A DNA stretch of 21,720 nucleotides from JALZDI01 sp036259355 (GCA_036259355.1 DATABY010000195.1:1-21720); one strand, 5' to 3'. Positions 1 through 5,609 are shown, counted from the stretch's first letter. Notes: generated by a model not told the origin, from the sequence alone. A program made the numbers and translations.

Positions 1-140
1 GTCGGCGCCCCCCACTTCTTCTCGAGGACGACGTTGCGGCCCTTGGGGCCCAGCGTCACCTTCACGGCGTCGGCGAGAATGTTCATGCCGCGCTCGAGGG
101 AGCGCCGTGCTTCCTCGTCGAATGCGATGGTCTTGGGCAT
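1..140 (-). CDS. groEL: Chaperonin GroEL, N-terminal part only
   Basis: Only the first 46 or so codons are in the window; the gene runs off the left edge. The protein begins MPKTIAFDEEARRSLERG and continues through NILADAVKVTLGPKGRNVVL, the conserved GroEL N-terminus that starts the equatorial ATPase domain. GroEL is the 60-kDa cytosolic folding chaperone that works with GroES. The ATG at 138-140 is preceded by an AGGAG Shine-Dalgarno sequence 8 nt upstream. No groES lies directly upstream, so this looks like a stand-alone groEL copy, as is common in actinomycetes that also have a groES-groEL operon. Two CIRCE operators upstream indicate HrcA control. Confidence 0.96.
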   Translation of the reverse strand, partial: MPKTIAFDEEARRSLERGMNILADAVKVTLGPKGRNVVLEKKWGAP

Positions 141-258
141 AACTCCTGCGAGTCCTCCCGCTAGAGGAACTGATGACCGGCCCGACGCCCGCGACGGCCG
201 GCCCCGGTGCGTCGCGGTCCCTTCCCGCAGCCGCCGAGGCCTCATCGACCCGGTTCTG

Positions 259-285
259 GTGGCACTCTCACCCCGAGAGTGCCAA
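259..285 (-). promoter_or_regulatory. CIRCE operator, proximal copy (HrcA site)
   Basis: Second inverted repeat GGCACTC, 9-nt spacer, GAGTGCC, with the outer bases matching CIRCE less well. It lies just downstream of the predicted groEL -10 box, where a bound repressor would block promoter clearance. Two CIRCE copies before an actinomycete groEL is a known arrangement. Confidence 0.87.
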
Positions 286-290
286 CGCCA

Positions 291-319
291 GTTTTAGCAC
301 TCGGCCCCCGTGAGTGCAA
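291..319 (-). promoter_or_regulatory. Predicted groEL promoter
   Basis: On the minus strand TTGCAC (314-319), a 17-nt spacer and TAAAAC (291-296) form a plausible vegetative promoter. The -35 box is one arm of the distal CIRCE and the proximal CIRCE follows the -10 box. The leader would be about 145 nt. Bases 321-397, between this site and the usp stop codon, hold nothing else I recognise. Confidence 0.6.
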
Positions 320-320
320 G
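294..320 (-). promoter_or_regulatory. CIRCE operator, distal copy (HrcA site)
   Basis: Inverted repeat TTAGCACTC, 9-nt spacer, GAGTGCAAG. This is the CIRCE consensus TTAGCACTC-N9-GAGTGCTAA with changes only in the last bases of one arm. HrcA binds CIRCE and represses chaperonin genes. The site covers the likely groEL -35 box. Confidence 0.93.
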
Positions 321-397
321 CCGAGGCGTACCGGCCCGGGCGGCGCCCCATCCGGTCCGCCGGGGCGGTGTCCCTCCGCGGGCCGGCGTCCAGGGCG

Positions 398-910
398 TCA
401 GAACATCGGGGTCGCGGCCGGGGGCTCCGTCATCGTCACCCGACGCCGGCGCGAACGCCGCATCTCGTGCTCCACGTGCCGCGGGTCGGGCAGCAGCACG
501 ACCGGGCAGCCCGCGTGCCGGATCACCCGTTGGCTGGTCGAGCCGACGAACACGTCGTGCACGGTGGTGTGGCCGCGGCTGCCCAGCACCAGCATGTCCG
601 CGTCCACCCCCGCGGTGCACAGCGCCTCGCTGGGCCGGCCGTTCACCAGGCGGCGCTCGACCTCCGGAGGCTTCTCGACGCCGTCCAGCGCGGCCAGCAG
701 GGCGCGCCGCTGGACGATCTCGGCCTGGCTGCGCGCGTCCGCGGGCGTCGTCGGCGCCATCATCCCCTCGACGCCGTCCCAGGTCCACGCGGTCACGACG
801 CGCAGGCGGCATCCGCGGTACCTCGCCTCGCCCACCGCCCACTCCAGCGCCCGCTGCGACGCTGGAGAGCCGTCGATCCCACACACGATGACGCGCTCGC
901 GAGCATCCAT
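398..910 (-). CDS. Universal stress protein, UspA family
   Basis: This 170-aa protein is a single Usp domain. The N-terminus VIVCGIDGSPASQRALEWA is the typical first beta strand and helix. The ATP-binding signature G-2x-G-9x-G-S is complete at residues 110-124 (G110, G113, G123, S124), so it is expected to bind ATP. A basic tail of about 28 residues (HEMRRSRRRRVTM and onward) follows the fold and is unusual. The ATG at 908-910 has a GGGAGGG-like ribosome-binding site. Such proteins are cytosolic and linked to dormancy, hypoxia or stress. It is not co-transcribed with groEL, because the CIRCE region and a 100-bp gap lie between them. Confidence 0.93.
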   Translation of the reverse strand: MDARERVIVCGIDGSPASQRALEWAVGEARYRGCRLRVVTAWTWDGVEGMMAPTTPADARSQAEIVQRRALLAALDGVEKPPEVERRLVNGRPSEALCTAGVDADMLVLGSRGHTTVHDVFVGSTSQRVIRHAGCPVVLLPDPRHVEHEMRRSRRRRVTMTEPPAATPMF

Positions 911-1012
911 CGCACACCCTCCCTGCCGGCTCGTTCTTCGTCTGCTCCCACCTGTTGTCCAGACTGCTCCCGTCTCCGACTCTCGTCTAGGCGCTACGGC
1001 CCCGGCCGGCGC

Positions 1013-1042
1013 TTGACCCGAGCGTAATCAGTTGACTACGGT
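1013..1042 (+). promoter_or_regulatory. Plus-strand promoter with no gene downstream
   Basis: TTGACC, an 18-nt spacer and TACGGT match an actinomycete vegetative promoter well. Reading rightwards there is no open reading frame with coding character before the minus-strand sulfur-carrier gene at 1270. The transcript would run directly into the 18-bp hairpin at 1072-1114. It may start a small RNA, or it may be a chance match. Confidence 0.4.
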
Positions 1043-1049
1043 GCGTCAC
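1021..1049 (-). promoter_or_regulatory. Predicted promoter of the universal stress gene
   Basis: On the minus strand GTGACG (1044-1049), a 17-nt spacer and TACGCT (1021-1026). The transcript would have a leader of roughly 100 nt before the ATG at 910. It overlaps a plus-strand promoter candidate at 1013-1042, so the two should exclude each other. Confidence 0.45.
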
Positions 1050-1071
1050 ACCGGGATCCCGGGGCACAGAG

Positions 1072-1114
1072 GTGGCGGTGGCCTGAACCGCAGGGGGGTT
1101 CGGGCCACCGCCAC
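1072..1114. repeat. Strong hairpin: 18-bp stem, 7-nt loop
   Basis: The arms GTGGCGGTGGCC (1072-1083) and GGCCACCGCCAC (1103-1114) are perfectly complementary. The stem continues through one T-G pair and GAACC/GGTTC to a 7-nt loop. There is no T-run after it on either strand. It could be a terminator-like or structured-RNA element. It lies in the 359-bp gap between genes (911-1269). Confidence 0.85.
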
Positions 1115-1167
1115 TGCTGCCCGTAGCCGGTCCGGGACGCGCCCGCGAAGGGGGCCCATTCGGACTA

Positions 1168-1197
1168 TTGACCGGTTCCTCGGCCTGCACGTAACTT
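1168..1197 (+). promoter_or_regulatory. Second plus-strand promoter candidate in the gap
   Basis: TTGACC (1168-1173), an 18-nt spacer and TAACTT (1192-1197). Transcription would start near 1204 and immediately meet two hairpins (1205-1223 and 1227-1259), giving a product of roughly 55-60 nt if it stops there. It points against the sulfur-carrier gene. Confidence 0.4.
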
Positions 1198-1226
1198 TCG
1201 GGTACCTCGTGGGTGCGACGAGGCTC

Positions 1227-1259
1227 GACCGGGGCACGGACGCGTTCCGTGCCCCGGTC
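1227..1259 (-). terminator. Terminator hairpin after the sulfur-carrier operon
   Basis: The arms GACCGGGGCACGGA (1227-1240) and TCCGTGCCCCGGTC (1246-1259) form a perfect 14-bp stem with a 5-nt loop. It lies 10 bp beyond the stop of the gene at 1270-1545. A second small hairpin, CCTCGT (1205-1210) with ACGAGG (1218-1223), follows. No T-tract is present, as is usual for GC-rich actinomycete terminators. It could also end a plus-strand small RNA. Confidence 0.8.
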
Positions 1260-1269
1260 TCTATGTCGC

Positions 1270-1545
1270 TCAGCCTCCGGCGACCGCCGGGATCACCGAC
1301 ACCTGGCTGCCGGCCGGCGTCTTGGTCTCGAGCCCCTCGGCGAACCGCACGTCCTCGTTTCCGACGTACACGTTGACGAAGCGCCGGAGCTTGCCCTGCT
1401 CGTCGACGACACGGCCCTTGATCCCGGGGTACGCCGCGTCGAGCGAGTCGAGCACCTCCGACAGCGTGGAGCCGTCGGCGGTGACCTCCGACTCCCCCTT
1501 GGTGTAGGTGCGCAGGATCGTGGGGACGCGGACGCTGACGCTCAT
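1270..1545 (-). CDS. Sulfur-carrier protein, CysO/MoaD/ThiS family
   Basis: This 91-aa ubiquitin-like protein begins MSVSVRVPTILRTYTKGE and ends SVIPAVAGG. The C-terminal Gly-Gly is the residue pair that is adenylated and converted to a thiocarboxylate by a MoeB/MoeZ-type enzyme. The segment FVNVYVGNEDVRF closely resembles mycobacterial CysO, which delivers sulfide to the PLP enzyme CysM. Here it lies 51 bp downstream of a threonine-synthase-like gene and not next to cysM or the Mec protease. The ATG at 1543-1545 has a GGAGGAG ribosome-binding site. The pairing with a PLP enzyme under a SAM riboswitch suggests it supplies sulfur to that enzyme. A general MoaD-like role (molybdopterin) is less likely because no moa genes are near. 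Confidence 0.9.
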   Translation of the reverse strand: MSVSVRVPTILRTYTKGESEVTADGSTLSEVLDSLDAAYPGIKGRVVDEQGKLRRFVNVYVGNEDVRFAEGLETKTPAGSQVSVIPAVAGG

Positions 1546-1596
1546 GGGCGGGGCTCCTCCTCGGAGATCGGCTCGGACCGGGGTGGCGGCGGCGCC

Positions 1597-2859
1597 TTAG
1601 ATGGCCGCCTTGAATGCTTCGTACGTCGGTTCGATGGTGGCCGCGGGGCCGACCCGCCCCGCGACCGCGTCGAGGGTCTTCAACCCGTCGCCGGTGTTGA
1701 ACACCACGGTCTCGGCGTCAGGGTCGAGCTGGCCCGTCCGGACCAGCTTTCTCAACGTCGCCACGGTGACCCCGCCGGCGGTCTCGCCGAAGATGCCCTC
1801 GGTCCTGGCCAGCAGCTCGATGCCTTCGAGCACCTCGTCGTCGGTGACGTCCTCGACCGCGCCTCCGGTCCGCCGGCAGACGTCCAGCACGTAGTTGCCG
1901 TCGGCGGGGTTACCGATCGCCAGCGACTTCGCGATCGTGTCCGGGCGCACCGGCCGGACCACGTCATGACCGTCCTTGAAGGCCGCGGCAACCGGCGAGC
2001 AGCCGTGGGCCTGGGCGCCGTAGATCCGGTACGGCGACTCCTCCAGCAGCCCGAGCCTGGTGAGCTCGCCGAAGGCCTTGTCGACCTTGGTCAGCTGGGA
2101 GCCCGAGGCGACCGGGATGACCACCTGCTGCGGGAGCCGCCACCCGAGCTGCTCGCAGACCTCGAAGCCGAGCGTCTTCGAGCCCTCGGAGTAGAAGGGA
2201 CGGACGTTGACGTTGACGAAGGCCCAGCCCTCCTCCTCGCCGGCGATCTCCGACGCCAGCCGGTTCACGTCGTCGTAGGATCCCTTGACCGCGACCAGCG
2301 TGCCGCCGTACACCGCGGTGGTGACGACCTTGGGGGTCTCGAGGTCGTGCGGGATGAACACCACGCTCTTCATGCCGGCCCGGGCCGCGGCGGCGGCGAC
2401 CGCGTTGGCGAGGTTGCCGGTGGAGGGGCATGCGAAGACCTCGAGGCCCAGCTCGCGTGCCGCGGAGAGCGCCATCGCGACGACCCGGTCCTTGAACGAG
2501 TGAGTGGGGTTGCCGGAGTCGTCCTTGACCCACAGGCGCCTGATGCCGAGCTCCCGGGCGAGGTTGTCGGCACGCAGCAGCCTCGTGAAGCCGGGGTCCA
2601 TCTGCGGGAAGGAGGCGACGTCGGCGGGAACCGGCAACAGGGGCTGGTAGCGCCAGATGTTCTTGGGCCCGGCCTCGATCTGCTCGCGGGTGAGCGCCGG
2701 GAAGTCGTAGCCGACCTCCAGCGGGCCGAAACACTCCTCGCAGGCGTAGAACGGCCCGAGCGGCTGCCGGTGGCCGCACTCGCGGCAGACCAGTGCGGTC
2801 GCGTGGCCGAAGGCACCTTCACGCAGGCCGGTCTGGGAGTCTTGCAGGGTCGCGCTCAA
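1597..2859 (-). CDS. thrC: Threonine-synthase-like PLP enzyme with N-terminal zinc ribbon
   Basis: This 420-aa enzyme belongs to the fold-type II PLP family. A zinc ribbon comes first (C25-x2-C28 and C40-x2-C43). The PLP lysine is K123 in GNPTHSFKDR, the threonine-synthase signature, followed by the STGNLANA loop at about 146-153. Threonine synthase converts O-phosphohomoserine to threonine with loss of phosphate. The start is TTG at 2857-2859, supported by GAGGAGG five bases upstream; an ATG start is absent nearby. The gene is preceded by a SAM-I riboswitch and followed by a sulfur-carrier gene. Both are unexpected for plain threonine synthesis and fit methionine or homocysteine metabolism. 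The family call is firm. Whether it makes threonine, homocysteine or both cannot be read from the sequence. Confidence 0.92.
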   Translation of the reverse strand: MSATLQDSQTGLREGAFGHATALVCRECGHRQPLGPFYACEECFGPLEVGYDFPALTREQIEAGPKNIWRYQPLLPVPADVASFPQMDPGFTRLLRADNLARELGIRRLWVKDDSGNPTHSFKDRVVAMALSAARELGLEVFACPSTGNLANAVAAAAARAGMKSVVFIPHDLETPKVVTTAVYGGTLVAVKGSYDDVNRLASEIAGEEEGWAFVNVNVRPFYSEGSKTLGFEVCEQLGWRLPQQVVIPVASGSQLTKVDKAFGELTRLGLLEESPYRIYGAQAHGCSPVAAAFKDGHDVVRPVRPDTIAKSLAIGNPADGNYVLDVCRRTGGAVEDVTDDEVLEGIELLARTEGIFGETAGGVTVATLRKLVRTGQLDPDAETVVFNTGDGLKTLDAVAGRVGPAATIEPTYEAFKAAI

Positions 2860-2871
2860 GAGGGCCTCCTC

Positions 2872-3013
2872 CTCATCTTCCCTGACCCGGCTCTCGGTTC
2901 AGGACGGACGTGGCACCTGATCAGTCGACGAGGTGGTCTGGCCTCGCGTCACGCGATGACTGACTGGTTGCCGGGGCTTCGTCGGGCCGTTTCCCTCTGC
3001 CCCTCTGGATGAG
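2872..3013 (-). ncRNA. SAM-I (S-box) riboswitch before the threonine-synthase-like gene
   Basis: Read on the minus strand, the element has the complete S-box layout. P1 is CTCATC (3008-3013) with GATGAG (2872-2877). It is followed by CAGAGGGGCAGAGGG, CGACGAAGCCCCGGCAACC, a variable P3 arm, AGGTGCCACGTCC, a P4 hairpin (CCTGA/TCAGG) and GGAAGATGAG. P2 pairs GGGGC with GCCCC. The kink-turn and the SAM-binding core motifs (GAAG..GGCAACC and GGTGCCA) are intact. The pseudoknot is also kept: loop ACGG (2987-2990) can pair with CCGT (2904-2907), where the usual pair is CTGG/CCAG. The Shine-Dalgarno GAGGAGG begins at the base right after P1, so control of translation is likely. P4 in its SAM-I position argues against SAM-IV. 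Confidence 0.95.
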
Positions 3014-3021
3014 CTGCCCCC

Positions 3022-3051
3022 AGCGTAGGGGAGGCGTCTCGAATGGCGTCA
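3022..3051 (-). promoter_or_regulatory. Predicted promoter of the riboswitch operon
   Basis: On the minus strand TGACGC (3046-3051), an 18-nt spacer and TACGCT (3022-3027). The start of transcription would fall near 3015, just before the first base of riboswitch P1. The -35 box overlaps the TGA stop of the upstream membrane-protein gene. Confidence 0.6.
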
Positions 3052-3489
3052 CCTGGGTCCACCATGCGAGAACCGCCGTCTCGGTGCGGGGTAGCCCCCG
3101 TCGGCCAGCCCGGCCAGCCGCTCGAACGGGTTGTACGAGGAGAAGTCGCGCGCCCACAGCCACGACACGCCCGCCGCCACGACGTACAGGGGCAGCAGCG
3201 GCAGCCCGAGCAGCGCGACGTACTGCCAGGTGTGCTCCTCCTCGTGGTGCAGCAGCCGGGGGCGGGTCAGCAGCCAGCCGTCGCCGTGCCGGGTCAAGAC
3301 GACGTTGCCGACGGTGAAGGCCGAGGCCGCAGGCAACCGCAGCCGGTACCCGGAGCCGAGCAGCAGGCCGCGCGGGCCGGCTCGGACGTCGGCGCCGCCG
3401 GCGCGCGCCACCAGGAGACCGAGCGGGGTGCTCAGGTTGGCCCAGTTCAGGACGCGCTTGACCTGCCACGGCTGCATGGACCCCAGCAT
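3049..3489 (-). CDS. Small membrane protein with an HExxH motif, unknown function
   Basis: Read from ATG 3489 this is a 146-aa protein; ATG 3477 is an equally possible start, since neither has a strong ribosome-binding site. The first 78 residues look like a beta-rich soluble part ending in VVLTRHGDGWLLTRPRLL. Then comes HHEEEHTWQY, with H82-E83-x-x-H86 fitting a zinc-metalloprotease motif. A hydrophobic stretch follows (about 91-112, VALLGLPLLPLYVVAAGVSW), then ARDFSSYNPFERLAGLADGG with a possible third ligand E123. The layout HExxH, Q, membrane segment, N..E..A resembles small uncharacterised HEYGHTLQ-type bacterial proteins. Catalysis is unproven. It reads toward the riboswitch operon and its stop codon overlaps that promoter. 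Confidence 0.75.
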   Translation of the reverse strand: MLGSMQPWQVKRVLNWANLSTPLGLLVARAGGADVRAGPRGLLLGSGYRLRLPAASAFTVGNVVLTRHGDGWLLTRPRLLHHEEEHTWQYVALLGLPLLPLYVVAAGVSWLWARDFSSYNPFERLAGLADGGYPAPRRRFSHGGPR

Positions 3490-3615
3490 GACGGGGGTCG
3501 GCGTACGGCAGCGGCTGCCACTCCCGGGCGGTTTACCGGCGCCCGGGCGGAGGAACACTTCCCGAAAGCGGCGCAACCTCACGATCTGTCTGCGCGCCGC
3601 GAGAGGAAGAGCCGG

Positions 3616-3780
3616 ATGAGCCAGCAAGTCATGGCCGCGTGGGAGTGCCGCGCCTGCGACGTACAAGGACGCTCCCACGACGCCGAGCCCCGGTGCTGGA
3701 ACTGCGACGGCCCGGTCGTGGTGACGGCCCGCCCGACGGTCAGGAACGAGGTCATCCGCCGGGTGATCGTGCACGGCTGA
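3616..3780 (+). CDS. Small zinc-ribbon protein, 54 aa, unknown function
   Basis: A short gene starts at ATG 3616 behind a GAGAGGAAGA ribosome-binding site. The protein has two CxxC knuckles, C11-R-A-C14 and C27-W-N-C30, as expected for a rubredoxin-like zinc ribbon. The tail TVRNEVIRRVIVHG is basic and amphipathic. A longer open frame continues upstream, but it overlaps the opposite gene and lacks a good start. Small zinc-ribbon proteins of this kind are frequent in actinomycetes and are mostly uncharacterised. It converges on otsB with 7 bp between the stops. Confidence 0.8.
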   Translation: MSQQVMAAWECRACDVQGRSHDAEPRCWNCDGPVVVTARPTVRNEVIRRVIVHG

Positions 3781-3790
3781 GCCACGCTCA
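3778..3790. terminator. Short palindrome across two convergent stop codons
   Basis: TGAGC (3778-3782), loop CAC, GCTCA (3786-3790). The TGA of the zinc-ribbon gene and the TGA of otsB lie in opposite arms. The stem is only 5 bp, so terminator function is uncertain. Confidence 0.4.
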
Positions 3791-4621
3791 CCGCCGGTCG
3801 AGCAGCGCCGTCAGCGCCCGCAGCAACGCCACCACGCCCTCCGGCCCGTCGACGACCACGTCGGCACGCTCGGCCACCGCCGCCTCCTCGGTGGATCCGG
3901 AGCAGACCAGCAGACCGGCGAGCCCCTCGGCGCGTAGCGCGTCGACGGCGTCGAACGCCGGCAGGTCGCCCAGGTCGTCGCCGACGAACGCCACCGTCCG
4001 CGCCCCGAGCTCCTCCACCAGCGCACGCAAGGCAGCGCCCTTGTCCATCCCCCTCGGCCGCAGCTCCAGCACCAGCCGCCCTGGCTCGAGCACCAGCCCC
4101 ACCTCGTCGGCCAGGTCCTGCAGCGGCTGCCGTAGCCGGTCGAACGCCTCCTGCGGGTCGGGCAACCGCCGGGTGTGTACGCCGAGCGAGGTCCCTTTGT
4201 CCTCGACGTAGGCGTCGGGCAGTTTCGCCGACTCCAGCAGCGCGGGCAGGCGCTGGCGGACCTGCTCGACCCCGGCCGGCGGTGCCGGCGCGGACACCTG
4301 GTCGGACGCCGGGTCCCACCGCTCCAGGCCGTAGTGGCCGAGCAGGGTGAGGTCAGCCAGTCCCGGCGCGCCACGCAGCCCGGCGTACTCGACCGCGGTC
4401 GCGGCCGGACGGCCGGTGATGATCGCCGTGTGGCCTACGTGACGGGCCAGCCCGGTCAGCGCCGCGACGGCGCCCGGATGGGCGCGCGCCTGCGCGGGGT
4501 CGGGCACGATGGGGGCCAGCGTGCCGTCGAAGTCGAACGCCACCAGGGCGGAGCCCGGGTCGTGGACGAGCGCCGCGAGCCCGGCACGTCCCTGCTCGGT
4601 GCGCGCGTCGACCCCGGCCAC
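3788..4621 (-). CDS. otsB: Trehalose-6-phosphate phosphatase (HAD family)
   Basis: This 277-aa enzyme removes phosphate from trehalose-6-phosphate in the cytosol, the second step of the OtsA-OtsB route. HAD motif I is D30-F-D32-G-T-L-A-P, motif II lies in IITGR (about 67-71), motif III is K194 in GMDKGAALRAL, and motif IV is GDDLGD at 214-219. The usual length is about 250-270 aa. The start is uncertain: GTG 4621 is annotated, but TTG 4633, 2 bp after the upstream stop, is possible. Neither has a clear ribosome-binding site, which suggests translational coupling to the LytR_C gene. It is the last gene of the DUF3263-LytR_C-otsB operon, while otsA is divergent. Confidence 0.94.
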   Translation of the reverse strand: MAGVDARTEQGRAGLAALVHDPGSALVAFDFDGTLAPIVPDPAQARAHPGAVAALTGLARHVGHTAIITGRPAATAVEYAGLRGAPGLADLTLLGHYGLERWDPASDQVSAPAPPAGVEQVRQRLPALLESAKLPDAYVEDKGTSLGVHTRRLPDPQEAFDRLRQPLQDLADEVGLVLEPGRLVLELRPRGMDKGAALRALVEELGARTVAFVGDDLGDLPAFDAVDALRAEGLAGLLVCSGSTEEAAVAERADVVVDGPEGVVALLRALTALLDRR

Positions 4622-4635
4622 TCCCCCAGCCAAGG

Positions 4636-5235
4636 TCAGGTGGCGTCGGGGGTCAAGATCACCGTGAGCCGGTCGAACTTCATCGGCGCCACGGCGCCAC
4701 GGACCCGGTCGACGCCCAGCGTCTCGGCGAGCGCGTCGGCCTCCGCCTCGAAGCCGGCCGGGTAGTAGACCGTGCTGGCCGGGATGTCGCCGAACCAGTT
4801 GTCCACGCCGATGACCTGCCAACCCGCGTCCTGCAGCTCGGCGGCCCGCTGGGCGGCCAGGCCACTGATCGAGGTGTTGTTGTAGACCTCGACGTAGACG
4901 TCGGGAGCGCTGGACTCGGGAGCGGCCCGCTGCTGCCGTTGCTGTCGCGGCTTCGCCTTCGGCTTCTTGTCCTGCTTGCGGTCGGCTCGGTCGGCCTGCT
5001 CGCGCGGCGGTGCCTGAGCCGCGGTCTGCGGGCCCTGTGGGCTGGCCGTCGTGGTGGGCGTGGTGGACGCCGGTGGGCTGGTTGTCTCGCGCTCCGCCTG
5101 CGGCTCGGCGGCGGTGTCGTCGCCGCCCGCGGCGAGGAACGCGACCATCGCGACGACGATCGCGACAACGCTCACCACCGCCACGATCGACGGCATGGCC
5201 TGGCCCTGCTGACCGACCTGCTCGCGGGACCTCAT
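4636..5235 (-). CDS. VirR-like membrane protein with LytR C-terminal domain
   Basis: This 199-aa protein has a short cytosolic N-terminus, one membrane segment (about 15-36, PSIVAVVSVVAIVVAMVAFL) and a long low-complexity linker rich in T, P, Q, K and R (about 38-110). A LytR_C domain follows (about 112-199, starting DVYVEVYNNTSISGLAAQRA). The bulk should lie outside the membrane. The order DUF3263 gene then LytR_C gene matches mycobacterial Rv0430-Rv0431, where Rv0431 is VirR, linked to envelope integrity and vesicle release. That comparison is from memory. The ATG at 5235 lies 4 bp after the DUF3263 stop, so the two are translationally coupled. A role at the cell envelope is likely; the exact partner is unknown. 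Confidence 0.88.
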   Translation of the reverse strand: MRSREQVGQQGQAMPSIVAVVSVVAIVVAMVAFLAAGGDDTAAEPQAERETTSPPASTTPTTTASPQGPQTAAQAPPREQADRADRKQDKKPKAKPRQQRQQRAAPESSAPDVYVEVYNNTSISGLAAQRAAELQDAGWQVIGVDNWFGDIPASTVYYPAGFEAEADALAETLGVDRVRGAVAPMKFDRLTVILTPDAT

Positions 5236-5239
5236 CGCG

Positions 5240-5572
5240 TCACACTTCGAAACCGAGGCGACGGGCGGACCGCGCGCGCTGGCGTGCGGAGCGGAGCCGG
5301 CGCAACCGCTTGACCAGCAGTGGGTCGAACGCCATGGCGGACTCCTTGTCGATCAGCGCGTTGAGGACCTGGTAGTACCGCGTCGCCGACATGTCGAACT
5401 TCTCGCGGATCGCGTGCTCCTTGGCGCCGGCGTACTTCCACCACTGGCGCTCGAACCCGAGGATGTCCTGGTCACGCTCCGACAGCGCCTCCGCGGCACG
5501 GGCGGCCTGGCCCGACGTCAGCATGTCGGTGTTCGCGGCGTCTGCGGCGTTCGCGGCATCACTGCCAGCCAT
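5240..5572 (-). CDS. DUF3263 family protein
   Basis: This 110-aa protein has an alanine-rich N-terminus, then the highly conserved DUF3263 block: ERDQDILGFERQWWKYAG, KFDMSATRYYQVLNALI and a very basic C-terminus VKRLRRLRSARQRARSARR. The middle looks like a helix-turn-helix and the tail suggests nucleic-acid binding, but no function is established to my knowledge. The ATG at 5572 has GAGG nine bases upstream. It is first in an operon with the VirR-like gene and otsB, preceded by a good promoter at 5610-5638. Conserved pairing with a LytR_C gene suggests it regulates or assists an envelope function. Confidence 0.92.
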   Translation of the reverse strand: MAGSDAANAADAANTDMLTSGQAARAAEALSERDQDILGFERQWWKYAGAKEHAIREKFDMSATRYYQVLNALIDKESAMAFDPLLVKRLRRLRSARQRARSARRLGFEV

Positions 5573-5609
5573 GAGCCTCGATCCCCCTGGTAGCGGTCAA
5601 CTCCGGGTC

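Noticed and set aside
1085..1110. GGTTCGGGCC resembling a tRNA T-loop
   Set aside because: No anticodon arm or acceptor stem fits; the segment is part of an 18-bp hairpin.
1213..3012. 599-aa open frame on the plus strand opposite the threonine-synthase-like gene
   Set aside because: It is an antisense shadow produced by high GC; its composition is arginine-, glycine- and aspartate-rich with no recognisable domain, and it covers the riboswitch.
2872..3013. SAM-IV or SAM-I/IV variant riboswitch, known from actinomycetes
   Set aside because: A P4 hairpin lies between the GGTGCC core and the 3' strand of P1, and the P2 pseudoknot is kept, which is the SAM-I architecture.
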